Part shown: positions 24,937 through 35,301 of the stretch, one piece after another
Numbering within the stretch: the stretch's first letter is position 1
Layout of the letters: the number at the start of each line of letters is the position of its first letter
Assembly (NCBI GenBank): GCA_003281795.1
Contig: QCAW01000008.1
Location: 1-51,142 of the forward strand
DNA from: Pelagibacteraceae bacterium AG-345-F21
GTDB lineage: Bacteria > Pseudomonadota > Alphaproteobacteria > Pelagibacterales > Pelagibacteraceae
DNA: 51,142 nt
Direction of reading: 5' to 3'
The notes under the pieces: generated by a model
Databases searched by the model: none
Seen by the model: the letters and a program-made list of their open reading frames with translations, nothing else
What the model was told of the DNA's origin: nothing
Program-made: the position numbers and the translations under genes

Positions 24937-27456
24937 ATGGAAAGATTCAATTTTCAAGTAATTGAAAAGAAGTGGCAAAAAGAATTTAATAAATCAAATT
25001 TAAATAGAAAAGATGGTGAAAAATTTTATTGCCTTGAAATGTTCCCCTATCCGTCAGGAAAAATACATATGGGTCATGTGAGAAACTATACTATAGGTGA
25101 TGTCATCGCCAGATATAAGTTCCTAAATGGTTATAACGTTTTGCATCCAATGGGTTGGGACGCGTTTGGTCTGCCAGCTGAAAATGCAGCAAAAAGTAAT
25201 AATTTAAATCCTATTGAGTGGACAAAAAAAAATATAGAAGCCATGAAAAATCAACTTAAAATGCTTGGTCTTTCTATAGATTGGAATTTAGAAATATCAA
25301 CATGCGATAAATCTTACTACAAACATCAACAAGAATTATTCATTGATTTTTATAATCATGGTTTAGTTTCTAGAAAAGAAACTTATGTAAATTGGGATCC
25401 AGTTGAAAAAACAGTTTTAGCTAATGAACAAGTGATAAATGGTAAAGGTTGGAGATCAAATGCAACGGTCGAAAGAAAAAAATTGTCTCAATGGTTTTTT
25501 AATACCACAAAATTTTCTAACCAGCTTTTAAATGATTTAGACAAACTTGAAGGTTGGCCAGAAAAAGTAAAACTGATGCAAAAAAACTGGATTGGAAAAT
25601 CTTACGGCTGCGAGCTAAACTTTAAAATTCAAAGTAAAAAGGAAAATATCAAGGTATTTACTACAAGACCAGATACTATATTTGGTGCCAGTTTTATTGC
25701 AATATCAGTTGATCATCCTCTGAGCAAAGATTTTTTACATAATAAAGAATTTCAATCTTTTAAAGAGCAATGTAACAAAATGGGTACTACAGAAGAAGCT
25801 TTGGCGAATGCTGAAAAATTAGGCTTTAATACAAATCTACTAGTTGAACATCCTTTTATAAAAAATAAGAAGATTCCAGTTTACATAGCTAATTTTGTAT
25901 TAATGGACTATGGAACTGGCGCTATATTTGGTTGTCCTGCTCATGATCAAAGAGATTTTGATTTTGCAAAAAAATATAATCTTGAAATTCTAAAAGTTGT
26001 TTCAGATGGAAATGAAGACAAAATATTATCTGAAGCTTACACGGGAACAGGAAACTTAATTAATTCAGATTTTTTAAATAATTTAAATGTAGAGGCTGCA
26101 AAGGAAAAAATAATTAATGAAATAGAAGAGAAAAATTTAGGAAAAAGAAAAACTCTTTTTCGTTTAAAAGATTGGGGTATATCTCGTCAACGTTATTGGG
26201 GTTGTCCTATTCCTATGATTTATTTAGAGGACGGTAGCGTAGTGCCGGTCGAAAAAAGTGAATTACCTATTGAGTTACCGATAGATATAGATCTCAAATC
26301 ATCTGGTAATCCACTTGATAATCACATTAAGTGGAAAAAAACAATCCATAAAGCCAGCGGAAAACCGGCTGTTCGAGAAACTGATACTTTGGATACTTTT
26401 GTAGATTCTTCCTGGTATTTTTTAAGATTTTGCTCCCCTAATCATAAATCCTCTCCGTTTGATGATAAAAATGTAAATTACTGGATGCCTGTCGATCAAT
26501 ATATTGGAGGGGTAGAACATGCAATTTTACACTTACTTTACTCACGTTTTTTCATGAAAAGTATAAATCTATGTAACAAAAAAATAAAATTGTCTGAACC
26601 TTTTAAAAATTTATTTACTCAAGGGATGGTTTGTCACGAAACGTATAAAGATAAAAATGACAAGTGGTTATCACCGGAAGAAATTGAAAAAACAGACTCA
26701 AAAAATATAATAAAAAAAAGTGATAAATCTAAAGTAATAGTTGGTCCTTCAGAATCAATGTCGAAATCTAAAAAAAACACAATAGACCCTGAAACGATGA
26801 TAAAACAATATGGAGCAGACGCAGTAAGGTGGTTTATTTTATCTGACAGCCCTCCGGAAAAAGATGTTCAATGGTCTGATGTAGGAGTAGCATCAGCTAA
26901 TAAATTTTTACAAAAAATTTGGAATTTGAATCAATTAATTCTTAATAAAAAAGATGTAAAAAATATTTCTACAGAGCAAACAGAATTTGAAATTCGGATA
27001 GAGACTTTTGTTTTTAAAATAGATAAATTGATAAATAATTTTCAATTAAACGTTGCTATTGCTCAATTCTATGAATCTTATAAATTTTTCAACGACTCCC
27101 TAAATTTAAATATTAATAAAGAAGTTTTAAAGAACAATCTCATAAAAATAATGAAATTAATGATACCTTTTGTGCCTCATTTAGCTCATGAATGTTTAGT
27201 GGATTTAAAATGTAAAAACGTTAATGAATGGCCAAAAATTAATCAAAAACTACTGAAAGATTTAAAAATCAATTTAGTTGTTCAGATAAATGGTAAAACT
27301 AGAGATGTTATAAATATAACTAAGGACCTAAATGAAGTGGAACTTAATAAAATTATAACAAAATCTTCTAAAGCAAATAAGTATTTAGAAAACAAAAAAA
27401 TTATTAAAACTATCTTTGTAAAAAATAAAATAATAAATTATTTAATTAAAAACTAA
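24937..27456 (+). CDS. leuS: Leucyl-tRNA synthetase
   Basis: An 839-residue class I synthetase that charges tRNA-Leu. The HIGH motif is [16 protein letters not shown] (about 37-52), the editing CP1 domain has [10 protein letters not shown] and [15 protein letters not shown], and the KMSKS loop reads [13 protein letters not shown] near 607. The C-terminal anticodon-binding and tail domains are complete, ending [12 protein letters not shown] and onward. The stop shares a base with the lptE start (TAATG). Confidence 0.98.
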   Translation: MERFNFQVIEKKWQKEFNKSNLNRKDGEKFYCLEMFPYPSGKIHMGHVRNYTIGDVIARYKFLNGYNVLHPMGWDAFGLPAENAAKSNNLNPIEWTKKNIEAMKNQLKMLGLSIDWNLEISTCDKSYYKHQQELFIDFYNHGLVSRKETYVNWDPVEKTVLANEQVINGKGWRSNATVERKKLSQWFFNTTKFSNQLLNDLDKLEGWPEKVKLMQKNWIGKSYGCELNFKIQSKKENIKVFTTRPDTIFGASFIAISVDHPLSKDFLHNKEFQSFKEQCNKMGTTEEALANAEKLGFNTNLLVEHPFIKNKKIPVYIANFVLMDYGTGAIFGCPAHDQRDFDFAKKYNLEILKVVSDGNEDKILSEAYTGTGNLINSDFLNNLNVEAAKEKIINEIEEKNLGKRKTLFRLKDWGISRQRYWGCPIPMIYLEDGSVVPVEKSELPIELPIDIDLKSSGNPLDNHIKWKKTIHKASGKPAVRETDTLDTFVDSSWYFLRFCSPNHKSSPFDDKNVNYWMPVDQYIGGVEHAILHLLYSRFFMKSINLCNKKIKLSEPFKNLFTQGMVCHETYKDKNDKWLSPEEIEKTDSKNIIKKSDKSKVIVGPSESMSKSKKNTIDPETMIKQYGADAVRWFILSDSPPEKDVQWSDVGVASANKFLQKIWNLNQLILNKKDVKNISTEQTEFEIRIETFVFKIDKLINNFQLNVAIAQFYESYKFFNDSLNLNINKEVLKNNLIKIMKLMIPFVPHLAHECLVDLKCKNVNEWPKINQKLLKDLKINLVVQINGKTRDVINITKDLNEVELNKIITKSSKANKYLENKKIIKTIFVKNKIINYLIKN

Positions 27457-27932
27457 TGAAACAGATATTTTTCATATTATTATTTATGGTTATTTTTGCA
27501 GTCACTTCACAGTGTGGGTTTAAAAAATTAAACAAAAGTGAAAATCAGAACTTTATAATTTCAGAAATAGATTTAAACGGTAACAAAAAAATAAATTACA
27601 AATTAAAAAATAAACTTTTAGTAAATAATCCTAATGACAGTGAAAATCTATTAAAAATAAATATTGAAACAAATAAAAAGAAAGAAATTAAAGAAAAAAA
27701 TATAAGAAATGAAATTACTAAATATCTTATTATTTTAGATACGAACATTAAAGTCAAAGTAGCAGGCAAAGAAAAAATTGATGAATTTAAACTTTCTGTA
27801 AGGGGTGATTATGTTGTTGTAGATAGCTATTCTACAACACTCAATAACGAGAAAAATTTATTGGATAAACTAATAGAAAATTTGTCAGAAAAAATTTTAG
27901 CAGAAATTTATTATATAATTGATGATTTATAA
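27456..27932 (+). CDS. lptE: LPS-assembly lipoprotein LptE
   Basis: A 158-residue protein with an N-terminal hydrophobic signal and a single cysteine at residue 20 in TSQCGFKKL. The residues before it do not match a strong lipobox, but C-G-F is the usual LptE opening after processing. The remainder has the short beta strands expected of LptE (VSVRGDY-like KLSVRGDYVVVD, then KNLLDKLIENLSEKILAEI). LptE plugs LptD in the outer membrane for LPS insertion. Its position between leuS and holA is the standard one and supports the call. Confidence 0.85.
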   Translation: MKQIFFILLFMVIFAVTSQCGFKKLNKSENQNFIISEIDLNGNKKINYKLKNKLLVNNPNDSENLLKINIETNKKKEIKEKNIRNEITKYLIILDTNIKVKVAGKEKIDEFKLSVRGDYVVVDSYSTTLNNEKNLLDKLIENLSEKILAEIYYIIDDL

Positions 27933-28920
27933 GAGTTACATATTAGAGCAAAACATTAAAACTGCCTTTGATAAAAAAATGTTTTTATTCTACGGAGAAA
28001 ATCAAGGCTTAAAAAATGATTTTAAAAATCAAATTAAAGAAAATAAAAAAGATTACGAAATTATAAGATTGTACCAAGAGGATCTTTTAAAAAATGAGGA
28101 ATTGTTTTTTAATGAAATAAATAATAAATCTTTATTTAATGAAAATAAGATTATTTTGATCAATGAAGCTACTGATAAAATTTTTCCTCAAATTGAAAAA
28201 ATGGAAAATATGATTTCTAATGAAAAAGTTTTTATTTTTTCAGATATTCTTGATAAAAAATCAAAACTTAGGAATTGCTTTGAAAAATCCAATAACTTAG
28301 GTGTAGTAGCTTGTTATGAGGATAATGAAGTGCAAATGAGGAAGATTATCTCAACAAAGTTGAGAGAATATCAAAAAGTTACTCCTGAATTAATAAATCG
28401 GCTAATTCAGACTTCAGGGCTTAATAGAAGCAAGACAAATAATGAAATAGAAAAAATTAAATCTTTTTTTACGAATAAAATTATAGACGAAACCAAAATT
28501 GACTCTTTACTCAATATTAGAACTAATGAGGATTTTAATAAACTAAAAGATGCTGCGTTGAATGGAAATAAAGAGAATACTAATAAGCTTTTGGCAGATA
28601 CTCAATTTAGCTTAGAAAATAATGTTCTTTACTTGAGCTTAATAAATCAAAGAATAATGTTACTTGAAAAAATAAACATTTTAAAGAGTGACAAAAAAAA
28701 TATTGAAAATATAATTCAAAATTTAAGACCACCTATATTTTGGAAAGATAAGCCAATGATAATTAGTCAATCAACAAAATGGAACAGCTATAAAATAAAA
28801 GAAGCTATGAGAAAAACCTATGATGCAGAATTACAATTAAAATCTAACTCCAGTATTAATAAGGAAGTTATAATTAAGAACTTGATTGTTGAGCTTTGCT
28901 CAACAGCTACTGCCGCTTAA
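27922..28920 (+). CDS. holA: DNA polymerase III delta subunit (HolA)
   Basis: 332 residues from the ATG at 27922; a TTG three bases earlier is also open, but ATG is preferred. It is a clamp-loader AAA+-like protein without a working P-loop, as expected for delta. MFLFYGENQGLKNDF near 17, LFNENKIILINEA near 68 and the helical C-terminal collar (FSLENNVLYLSLINQRIMLLEKI) fit HolA. It opens the beta clamp. The gene overlaps lptE by 11 nt and its 3' end overlaps parB by 14 nt on the other strand. Confidence 0.9.
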   Translation: MIYKSYILEQNIKTAFDKKMFLFYGENQGLKNDFKNQIKENKKDYEIIRLYQEDLLKNEELFFNEINNKSLFNENKIILINEATDKIFPQIEKMENMISNEKVFIFSDILDKKSKLRNCFEKSNNLGVVACYEDNEVQMRKIISTKLREYQKVTPELINRLIQTSGLNRSKTNNEIEKIKSFFTNKIIDETKIDSLLNIRTNEDFNKLKDAALNGNKENTNKLLADTQFSLENNVLYLSLINQRIMLLEKINILKSDKKNIENIIQNLRPPIFWKDKPMIISQSTKWNSYKIKEAMRKTYDAELQLKSNSSINKEVIIKNLIVELCSTATAA

Positions 28921-29767
28921 GTAAATTTAAAATAAGATCAAATTGATCTAGATTTTTATATTCTACTATAATTTTTCCTGAATTATTTTTTTTATTTAAA
29001 ATATTTACGTTTAATCCCAAATTTTCTTGAATTTTATTTTGCACGCTAATAATGTTGGCATCAATTTTATACCTAGGACTTTTTTGTGGTCCTTTTTTAC
29101 TTCTAACAATTAATTCAACACTTCGTGCACTAAGTTTTTTTGCAACAATTTCTTCTGCTATATATGATGCATTAGCAATTCCTATCAAAGGTCTAGCTTG
29201 TCCAGCTGTAAGACTTCCTTCCTCAATTAAAGCTACCACATCTTTTGGAAGCGATAGTAATCGCAACGTATTACTAACGTGGCTTCTGCTTTTAGACATA
29301 AACTGCGCAATTTTTTCATGGTCATATCCAAATTCCTCAGAAAGTCTTTGATAACCCTTTGCTTCTTCAATAGCGTTTAGGTCATCACGTTGTATATTTT
29401 CTACAATAGCAATTTCTAATGCTTCGTTATCACTAATATCTAAAATAATTATAGGTACTTCGTGCAAGCCTGCTTTTTGAGCAGCTATCCATCTTCTTTC
29501 GCCGGCAATTATCTCAAATCTTCCTGGATCTACTTTGTCTTCTCTAACAGCGATTGGTTGAATAATGCCGTTTTTTTTAATAGAGTTTGCTAACTCTGAA
29601 AGCTTTTTTTCATCAAAATTTATACGTGGTTGGTATTTATTAGGAACTAGATCGCCAATATTTGCTTTAAATTTATTCGGAAGAGTTTTGTTTTTTGGCT
29701 CAACAACAGTTTTTTGATCCCCAAATAATGCTGTTAAACCTCGTCCTAAACCTTTTTTTTTTATCAT
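28907..29767 (-). CDS. parB: Chromosome-partitioning protein ParB
   Basis: A 286-residue ParB/Spo0J protein. The N-terminus KKKGLGRGLTALFGD is the ParA-interacting segment. The CTPase/ParB-Srx domain (about 30-130) has PRINFDEKKLSELANSI, IIQPIAVR and the GERRWIAAQKAG box. A helix-turn-helix domain for parS binding (SHVSNTLRLLSLPKDV, then GSLTAGQARPLIG) and a C-terminal dimerisation region follow. ParB spreads from parS and is segregated by ParA. Two parS-like sites lie about 1 kb away in rsmG. Start ATG overlaps the parA stop. Confidence 0.97.
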   Translation of the reverse strand: MIKKKGLGRGLTALFGDQKTVVEPKNKTLPNKFKANIGDLVPNKYQPRINFDEKKLSELANSIKKNGIIQPIAVREDKVDPGRFEIIAGERRWIAAQKAGLHEVPIIILDISDNEALEIAIVENIQRDDLNAIEEAKGYQRLSEEFGYDHEKIAQFMSKSRSHVSNTLRLLSLPKDVVALIEEGSLTAGQARPLIGIANASYIAEEIVAKKLSARSVELIVRSKKGPQKSPRYKIDANIISVQNKIQENLGLNVNILNKKNNSGKIIVEYKNLDQFDLILNLLKRQ

Positions 29768-30576
29768 GCTGCGCTTTCAACACTGTGATTTTTTTCTAAA
29801 AATTCTTCTGCTAATTTATTATAAGATTTGCTACCCAAACAAGTTTTGTCATATATTACACATGGTAGTCCATGTGATGGCGCTTCTGATAGTCTAACAT
29901 TTCTTGGAATTACAGTTTTAAAAACTTTTTCTTTAAAATAATTTCTTGCTTCTTTATCAACTTGAGTAGATAGCTTATTTCGTTTATCGAACATTGTAAG
30001 TAAAATCCCGTTAACTTTTAACTCAGGATTTAAATTGTCTTTTATTCTGTCGATAGTTTTTACTAGTTGAGTAATTCCCTCTAAAGCGAAGAATTCGGTT
30101 TGTAGTGGTACCAATAATTCATCTGAAGCCACCAATGCCATTATAGTTAATAAGCTTAATGAGGGTGGGCAATCTATAAAAATGTTATCATATTTGCCTA
30201 GAACATTTTTCTTATTTTCATCCAGTAATTTTTTTAATGTAAATGCTCTACCCGAGTCATTAGCTGTTTCTACCTCTAAACCAGATAAATTTACATGAGA
30301 TCCTATTATATTCAAATTTTTTATCGTTGTTTGTTGGATAACGTCGTTTAAATTAATCTTTTTTATGAGCAGGTTGTAAATATTTTTTTCTTCATCGTTG
30401 TTTGATTTTCCTAATCCCGTAGTAGCATTACCTTGAGGATCAAGATCAATAATTAGAATATTTTGACCCAATATGGACAGCGATGAAGCCAGATTGATGA
30501 CCGTTGTTGTTTTACCTACTCCTCCTTTTTGATTTATTACAGCAATAATTTTTTTGTGATTATTTTTTTTTTGCAT
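29764..30576 (-). CDS. parA: Chromosome-partitioning ATPase ParA (Soj)
   Basis: A 270-residue Walker-type cytoskeletal ATPase. The deviant Walker A is INQKGGVGKTTT (about 14-25), Walker A' is LIIDLDPQGNAT, and Walker B is NIFIDCPPSL. It forms ATP-dependent DNA-bound dimers whose gradient pulls ParB-parS to the cell pole. Overlaps with rsmG (17 nt) and parB (4 nt) indicate one operon with mnmE-mnmG-rsmG. Confidence 0.97.
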   Translation of the reverse strand: MQKKNNHKKIIAVINQKGGVGKTTTVINLASSLSILGQNILIIDLDPQGNATTGLGKSNNDEEKNIYNLLIKKINLNDVIQQTTIKNLNIIGSHVNLSGLEVETANDSGRAFTLKKLLDENKKNVLGKYDNIFIDCPPSLSLLTIMALVASDELLVPLQTEFFALEGITQLVKTIDRIKDNLNPELKVNGILLTMFDKRNKLSTQVDKEARNYFKEKVFKTVIPRNVRLSEAPSHGLPCVIYDKTCLGSKSYNKLAEEFLEKNHSVESAA

Positions 30577-31177
30577 TAATTAGAATTATTTTCGAATCAT
30601 TACTTGTTATGCTATTGAGTAGTTTATAGCTGTATTTTTTTCCTAAAGATACTTCATTTATCTCTTTTTTTGCATTTTTACCTTTCAATATGAGTAAATT
30701 GTGCGGATTAATACAATTTTCACGTGAAATTTTAATAATTTCACCTAATTTTTTAAAAGCTCTTATTACTATTAAATCAGCAATTATTGGGCTGTCATAT
30801 ACGTTGCTTTTTATCTCAGCATTTACGCTCAATTCTTTACATATATTTTTCAAAAATTTCCTTTTTACAGGTGATTTCTCATACAATTTCACGTGAAACT
30901 TGTTTTTTGTATCGTAAATAGAAATTATTATCCCAGGAAAACCAGCTCCTGACCCAAAATCGGCAATATTTTGAGTATTTCGAGGAAAGTATTTAATTAA
31001 TTGAGCTGAATCAAGTATATGCCTATGCCAGATTTCATTCTCAGTAAATTTAGATATAAAATTATACTTTTGATTAGCTAACAACAAAAGATTAGAGAAC
31101 ATCTTTAGCTTTTTTAGTGCTATTAGATCAAAATTAAGATCATTTTCTAAGATTTTAATTACTTCGCTCTCCTGCAT
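30560..31177 (-). CDS. rsmG: 16S rRNA (guanine527-N7)-methyltransferase RsmG
   Basis: 205 residues from the ATG at 31177, whose first base is the last base of the mnmG stop (TGATG); the TTG three bases earlier is less likely. The SAM-binding motif NIADFGSGAGFPGI is near 70-83 and the RAFKKLGEIIK segment is typical of RsmG/GidB. It methylates G527 in the 530 loop of 16S rRNA. Two perfect parS cores lie inside the gene, so the coding sequence is also under a DNA-binding constraint. Confidence 0.95.
   Translation of the reverse strand: MQESEVIKILENDLNFDLIALKKLKMFSNLLLLANQKYNFISKFTENEIWHRHILDSAQLIKYFPRNTQNIADFGSGAGFPGIIISIYDTKNKFHVKLYEKSPVKRKFLKNICKELSVNAEIKSNVYDSPIIADLIVIRAFKKLGEIIKISRENCINPHNLLILKGKNAKKEINEVSLGKKYSYKLLNSITSNDSKIILINAKKK
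30718..30729. promoter_or_regulatory. parS-like site 1 (inside rsmG)
   Basis: The 12-bp palindrome TTTCACGTGAAA is the exact core of the conserved chromosomal parS 16-mer (TGTTTCACGTGAAACA). Flanks are AT on the left and TT on the right, so 12 of 16 consensus positions match. It sits near the 3' end of rsmG, about 140 bp upstream of the parA start. Confidence 0.8.
30887..30898. promoter_or_regulatory. parS-like site 2 (inside rsmG)
   Basis: A second exact copy of TTTCACGTGAAA, 169 bp from the first. Flanks are AA on the left and CT on the right; the C matches the consensus, giving 13 of 16. Two copies of a GC-containing 12-mer this close together in such AT-rich DNA are very unlikely by chance and lie where parS is expected. 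Confidence 0.82.
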
Positions 31178-33045
31178 CAAGCAGATTTCTTATATCTAAG
31201 TTTTTTTATATGAGAAAGAAGAATTATTATTGATGCTGGGGTAACCCCATCGATACGAATAGCCTGACCAAGGGTTTTAGGTCGTACCTGAATTAATTTT
31301 GACTTAATTTCGTTTGATAGGCCGCTAAGAGAAGTGTAGTTAATGCCAGAAGGTATAGTTACTAATTCATCTTTTTTGAAAGAGTCGATGTCTTTTGCCT
31401 GTCTTGAAAGATAACCAGCATAGTGAGCGTTGATTTCAACTTGTTTTTCAATTGCACTAGTAAAATGGGGTATTTCACTAAATATCTGCCTTATTTTTGC
31501 CACATTTACATCTCGCTGTCTTATTACTTCAATACAAGATCTTTTTACACCGTCCATAGTTATTTTTATATTATGTTTTTTGGCTTCGTTAGGTGTTAAG
31601 TAATTATTTTCTAAATATTTAGTTAAGCTAGAAATACATTTTTTCTTTTCTAAAAATACTTTTTTCCTTTCGTCGCTGATTAAATTTAGCTTAACACCAT
31701 ACTGTGTCAATCTTTGGTCAGCATTGTCAGCTCTTAATGTTAATCTGTATTCAGCTCGAGAGGTAAACATTCTATAAGGCTCTGAAACACCTTTGGTAAT
31801 TAAATCATCAATCATTACCCCAATGTAAGAAGTGGACCTGTCTAATGTAAACTCACTCAAATTTTTAACTTTTAATGCCGCGTTAATACCAGCCATCAAA
31901 CCCTGAGCAGCGGCTTCTTCATACCCTGTAGTTCCGTTAATTTGACCTGCAAGAAATAGAGATTTAATTTTTTTTGTTTCCAGCGTTGATTTAAGTTCTC
32001 TAGGATCTACATAATCGTACTCTATTGCGTAACCTGCCCTTTTCATCTTAACTTGCTCTAAACCCTTTATTTTACATAAGATTTTGAGTTGGATATCCTC
32101 TGGCAAGGAGGTAGAAATACCATTTGGGTAAATAGTATTGTCCTTTAATCCTTCCGGCTCTAAAAAAATCTGATGCTTTTCTTTATCTTTAAACTTAACT
32201 ATTTTGTCTTCTATTGATGGGCAATAACGTGGTCCTACTCCTTTAATGTTTCCTGAATACATCGCGCTTCTAGAAATATTGTCACTTATAATTTTATGAA
32301 CTTTATTATTTGTATAAGTCATGCCACATTTTATTTGTTTATTATTAATTTTATTCGTTAAGAAAGAAAAATAATAGTGATCATCATCTGCCGGCTGCAT
32401 TTCTAATTCATCATAATTAATTGTGTCGCCATCTAATCTCGGTGGTGTTCCTGTTTTCAGTCTGCCAATTTTCATTTTAAATTTTTTCAATTGTTCGCTT
32501 AAACCGGTCGAAGGTTTTTCATCATATCGACCTGCTGGTATTTGTGTTTCACCTATATGTATTAAACCGTTTAAAAAAGTTCCTGTAGTAAGAATTAATT
32601 CTTTAGTTCTTATCTCTTTACCGCTTTGACAGACAAAACCTATAACTCTGTTCTCTTCAAATAAGAATTTTACAACTGGATCTGCTATAACTTCTAGATT
32701 TTTGTAGTTAAGTAAAATTTTTTGCATATAATTCTTATAAAGCGCTCTATCTGACTGAGTTCTGGGTCCTTGCACTGCTGGGCCTCTACTTCTATTTAAT
32801 AATCTAAATTGAATTCCAGATTTGTCCGCTACAACACCCATCACACCGTCCAGAGCGTCAATTTCTCTTACAAGATGTCCTTTGCCAAGACCTCCGATGG
32901 CTGGATTGCAAGACATTTCGCCAATTGTCTCTTTTTTATGTGTAAAAAGAGCAGTATTTACGCCCATTCTAGCGGATGCTGCCGCAGCCTCGCACCCTGC
33001 ATGTCCGCCCCCTATAACAACTACATCATAGATTAATTTCTTCAT
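31177..33045 (-). CDS. mnmG: tRNA uridine-5-carboxymethylaminomethyl modification enzyme MnmG (GidA)
   Basis: A 622-residue FAD-dependent enzyme. The FAD-binding motif [14 protein letters not shown] is at residues 7-20. Family signatures are [44 protein letters not shown] and [19 protein letters not shown] near the C-terminus. With MnmE it installs the cmnm5 group on U34 of several tRNAs. It is 42 nt downstream of mnmE and translationally coupled to rsmG. Confidence 0.98.
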   Translation of the reverse strand: MKKLIYDVVVIGGGHAGCEAAAASARMGVNTALFTHKKETIGEMSCNPAIGGLGKGHLVREIDALDGVMGVVADKSGIQFRLLNRSRGPAVQGPRTQSDRALYKNYMQKILLNYKNLEVIADPVVKFLFEENRVIGFVCQSGKEIRTKELILTTGTFLNGLIHIGETQIPAGRYDEKPSTGLSEQLKKFKMKIGRLKTGTPPRLDGDTINYDELEMQPADDDHYYFSFLTNKINNKQIKCGMTYTNNKVHKIISDNISRSAMYSGNIKGVGPRYCPSIEDKIVKFKDKEKHQIFLEPEGLKDNTIYPNGISTSLPEDIQLKILCKIKGLEQVKMKRAGYAIEYDYVDPRELKSTLETKKIKSLFLAGQINGTTGYEEAAAQGLMAGINAALKVKNLSEFTLDRSTSYIGVMIDDLITKGVSEPYRMFTSRAEYRLTLRADNADQRLTQYGVKLNLISDERKKVFLEKKKCISSLTKYLENNYLTPNEAKKHNIKITMDGVKRSCIEVIRQRDVNVAKIRQIFSEIPHFTSAIEKQVEINAHYAGYLSRQAKDIDSFKKDELVTIPSGINYTSLSGLSNEIKSKLIQVRPKTLGQAIRIDGVTPASIIILLSHIKKLRYKKSA

Positions 33046-33087
33046 GAAAAGAATGTAACTGTCTAAATTTAGATTACAAGAAGTATT

Positions 33088-34416
33088 TTATTTACCTATG
33101 CAGAAATCTTTAAATATAGATCCAAGTATTTCTTCTACGTCCACTTTTCCAACTATACTTCCAAGGTGTCTAGTAGCCATTCTTAAGTCTTCGGCAGCCA
33201 ATTCAATATCTTTACTTTGATCTTTTTTAAAAAATTTATCTATTTCCGTTAAACATTCTTTAAGTTTAATCCTGTGTCTTTCTCTAGTAATCAGAACACT
33301 GTTATTCGAGAAGAATTTTTTGCTCAGCTTTTCTTTAATCTTATTAATTAATTTATCAATGTTTTTGTTTTTTTTGACAGATGCTAAGATTGTGTCAACT
33401 TCAAACTTATGATTATGTTTATCGTTAACATCTGATTTATTTAAAAGAACAATAGTATCATTATTAATCATTTTTATAATTTCGCTATTTATATTTTCAG
33501 AAGAATTATCAATGACAACTATATTTAGATCTGATTCCCTAAATTTTCCCAAAGCTAAAGAAATTCCTTTTTTTTCAACTTCATTTTTTGAGTCTCTAAT
33601 ACCGGCTGTATCAGCAAGAATTACAGGGTATCCATCTAAATTTAAATAAGTTTCAATAACATCTCTTGTAGTTCCAGCTTCATCTGAAACTATCGCAACT
33701 TCTCTTTTAGATAACAAATTTAATAAAGAAGATTTTCCTGCATTTACCTCACCTGTTATTGAAATACGAAAGCCATCTCTTATTTTCTCTCCAATTTTAC
33801 TATCTTCCATAATTTTTTTAATATCTTGATGGATTATTTTAATAGATTTGTGAGCTTCTTTAAGTACTTTTTCAGGTAAATCATCTTCGTCGAAATCAAT
33901 TTTTGCTTCAATGTGTGCTAATGATTTAATAATTTTTTCCCTAAGATCATTATAATAATTAGAAGCATTTCCTTGAATTATTTTCACTGCTTGTTGTCTT
34001 TGAAGTTCAGTTTCAGAATGAATTAAGTCTCCAATACTTTCTGCTTTCAATAAATCAATTTTGTTATTTAAAAATGCCAATTTTGTAAACTCACCTGGCT
34101 CTGCTAACCTACAGTTTTCTTGTTCTGATAGGATTTTTAATAAAGAATTTATAACTGCATTGCTTCCATGAATTTGCAATTCAGCAAGATCTTCGCCTGT
34201 GTAGCTTCCTGGGCCTGGAAACCATAACAATAAAGCCTCAGGATCAATTATATTATTGTTTTTTGGATCATAAAATTTACATAGGTTAATTTCATTGGTT
34301 TTTATATTCTCAATTTTAGTTAACTTTTTGCAAATATTTAAAGTTTCTTTACCTGATATTCTAATAATAGCAATACCCGAAGGGCCTCTTCCTGAAGATA
34401 GGGCATAAATATTCAT
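33088..34416 (-). CDS. mnmE: tRNA modification GTPase MnmE (TrmE)
   Basis: A 442-residue GTPase, partner of MnmG. The N-terminal formyl-THF-binding domain opens IYALSSGRGPSGIAIIRISG. The G domain, embedded in a helical domain, has GEVNAGKSSLLN, DEAGTTRDVIE, DTAGIRDS and NKSD. The C-terminus FCIGK is the conserved C-x-G-K tail with the functional cysteine. It is the first gene of mnmE-mnmG-rsmG-parA-parB, and 33 bp separate it from the divergent methyltransferase gene. Confidence 0.98.
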   Translation of the reverse strand: MNIYALSSGRGPSGIAIIRISGKETLNICKKLTKIENIKTNEINLCKFYDPKNNNIIDPEALLLWFPGPGSYTGEDLAELQIHGSNAVINSLLKILSEQENCRLAEPGEFTKLAFLNNKIDLLKAESIGDLIHSETELQRQQAVKIIQGNASNYYNDLREKIIKSLAHIEAKIDFDEDDLPEKVLKEAHKSIKIIHQDIKKIMEDSKIGEKIRDGFRISITGEVNAGKSSLLNLLSKREVAIVSDEAGTTRDVIETYLNLDGYPVILADTAGIRDSKNEVEKKGISLALGKFRESDLNIVVIDNSSENINSEIIKMINNDTIVLLNKSDVNDKHNHKFEVDTILASVKKNKNIDKLINKIKEKLSKKFFSNNSVLITRERHRIKLKECLTEIDKFFKKDQSKDIELAAEDLRMATRHLGSIVGKVDVEEILGSIFKDFCIGK

Positions 34417-34449
34417 ATCAAAATTATCTTAATTAATTTATATTTTTTC

Positions 34450-35301
34450 ATGTTTCAAATTAACTGGAAATTAAAAGCATTACTATACAAAGTTTTTGGT
34501 TTTTTTAACTTAAAACATACTTTTTACTTAATACAAAAATACGTCACTAGAAGATCAAAAGTTAACATTGATGTTTTAAGTATACACTGGAAAAGGCATG
34601 GCAAGACCATAGAAAAATATAATTGTAAAAATATTTTAGAAATAGGAGCGGGTAAATCTTTAGAACAAAATATTTTTTTATCTTATAATTTTAAAAACAA
34701 AGTGAAACAAACAACCATAGATATAAATCCTATGCTCGATTTTCAATTATTTAACCAAGCTAGCAAACAAATTTCTAGTTTAATGAATGAGGAATTCAAA
34801 GGCTCTGCAAGAAACTATGACGACTTAAAAAATATATATAACATTGAATATTTTGCACCTCACAGTATGGATAAATTAATTGAGACAGATACAAAGTTTG
34901 ATTTATGCATCTCTACAACGACATTAGAACATTTTTCTATTGATGACTTAAAAGATTTTTTAAAAAAAATAAACTTAATATTAAAAGAGAAACAATTAAT
35001 TTCTTCTATCATCGATTATAGTGATCATTATGCTCACACTGATAACAAGATTACTTATCTAAATTATTTAAAGTTTAGTAGCAAAGATTGGAAAAAATAT
35101 AACAATAAATACTTATTCCAAAATCGTTTAAGACATCAAAATTATAGGGAGCTTTTTGTAAAAAATAATTTTAGAATATTAGAGGAAGATAAAGGAAAAA
35201 TGTTAGAGAAAATCCAAGGTATATCAGGTGAATTTGATGAAAAGAATGAAGAAACTTTTTTATCATGGGGTTATTATCTAATTTCAGCAAAAACTAATTA
35301 A
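34450..35301 (+). CDS. Orphan class I SAM-dependent methyltransferase
   Basis: A 283-residue protein. Motif I is NILEIGAGKSLEQN near 60, followed by TTIDINP (motif II acidic residue), FDLCISTTTLEHFSIDDLKDFL (motif IV/post-motif, a common pattern in small-molecule and sugar methyltransferases) and a C-terminal WGYYLISAK strand. A short N-terminal region with basic residues and YVTRR precedes the fold. The substrate is unknown; I do not recognise a specific family. It interrupts the otherwise conserved run of housekeeping genes and converges with the UbiH-like gene (8-nt overlap), so it may be an accessory gene. Confidence 0.75.
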   Translation: MFQINWKLKALLYKVFGFFNLKHTFYLIQKYVTRRSKVNIDVLSIHWKRHGKTIEKYNCKNILEIGAGKSLEQNIFLSYNFKNKVKQTTIDINPMLDFQLFNQASKQISSLMNEEFKGSARNYDDLKNIYNIEYFAPHSMDKLIETDTKFDLCISTTTLEHFSIDDLKDFLKKINLILKEKQLISSIIDYSDHYAHTDNKITYLNYLKFSSKDWKKYNNKYLFQNRLRHQNYRELFVKNNFRILEEDKGKMLEKIQGISGEFDEKNEETFLSWGYYLISAKTN

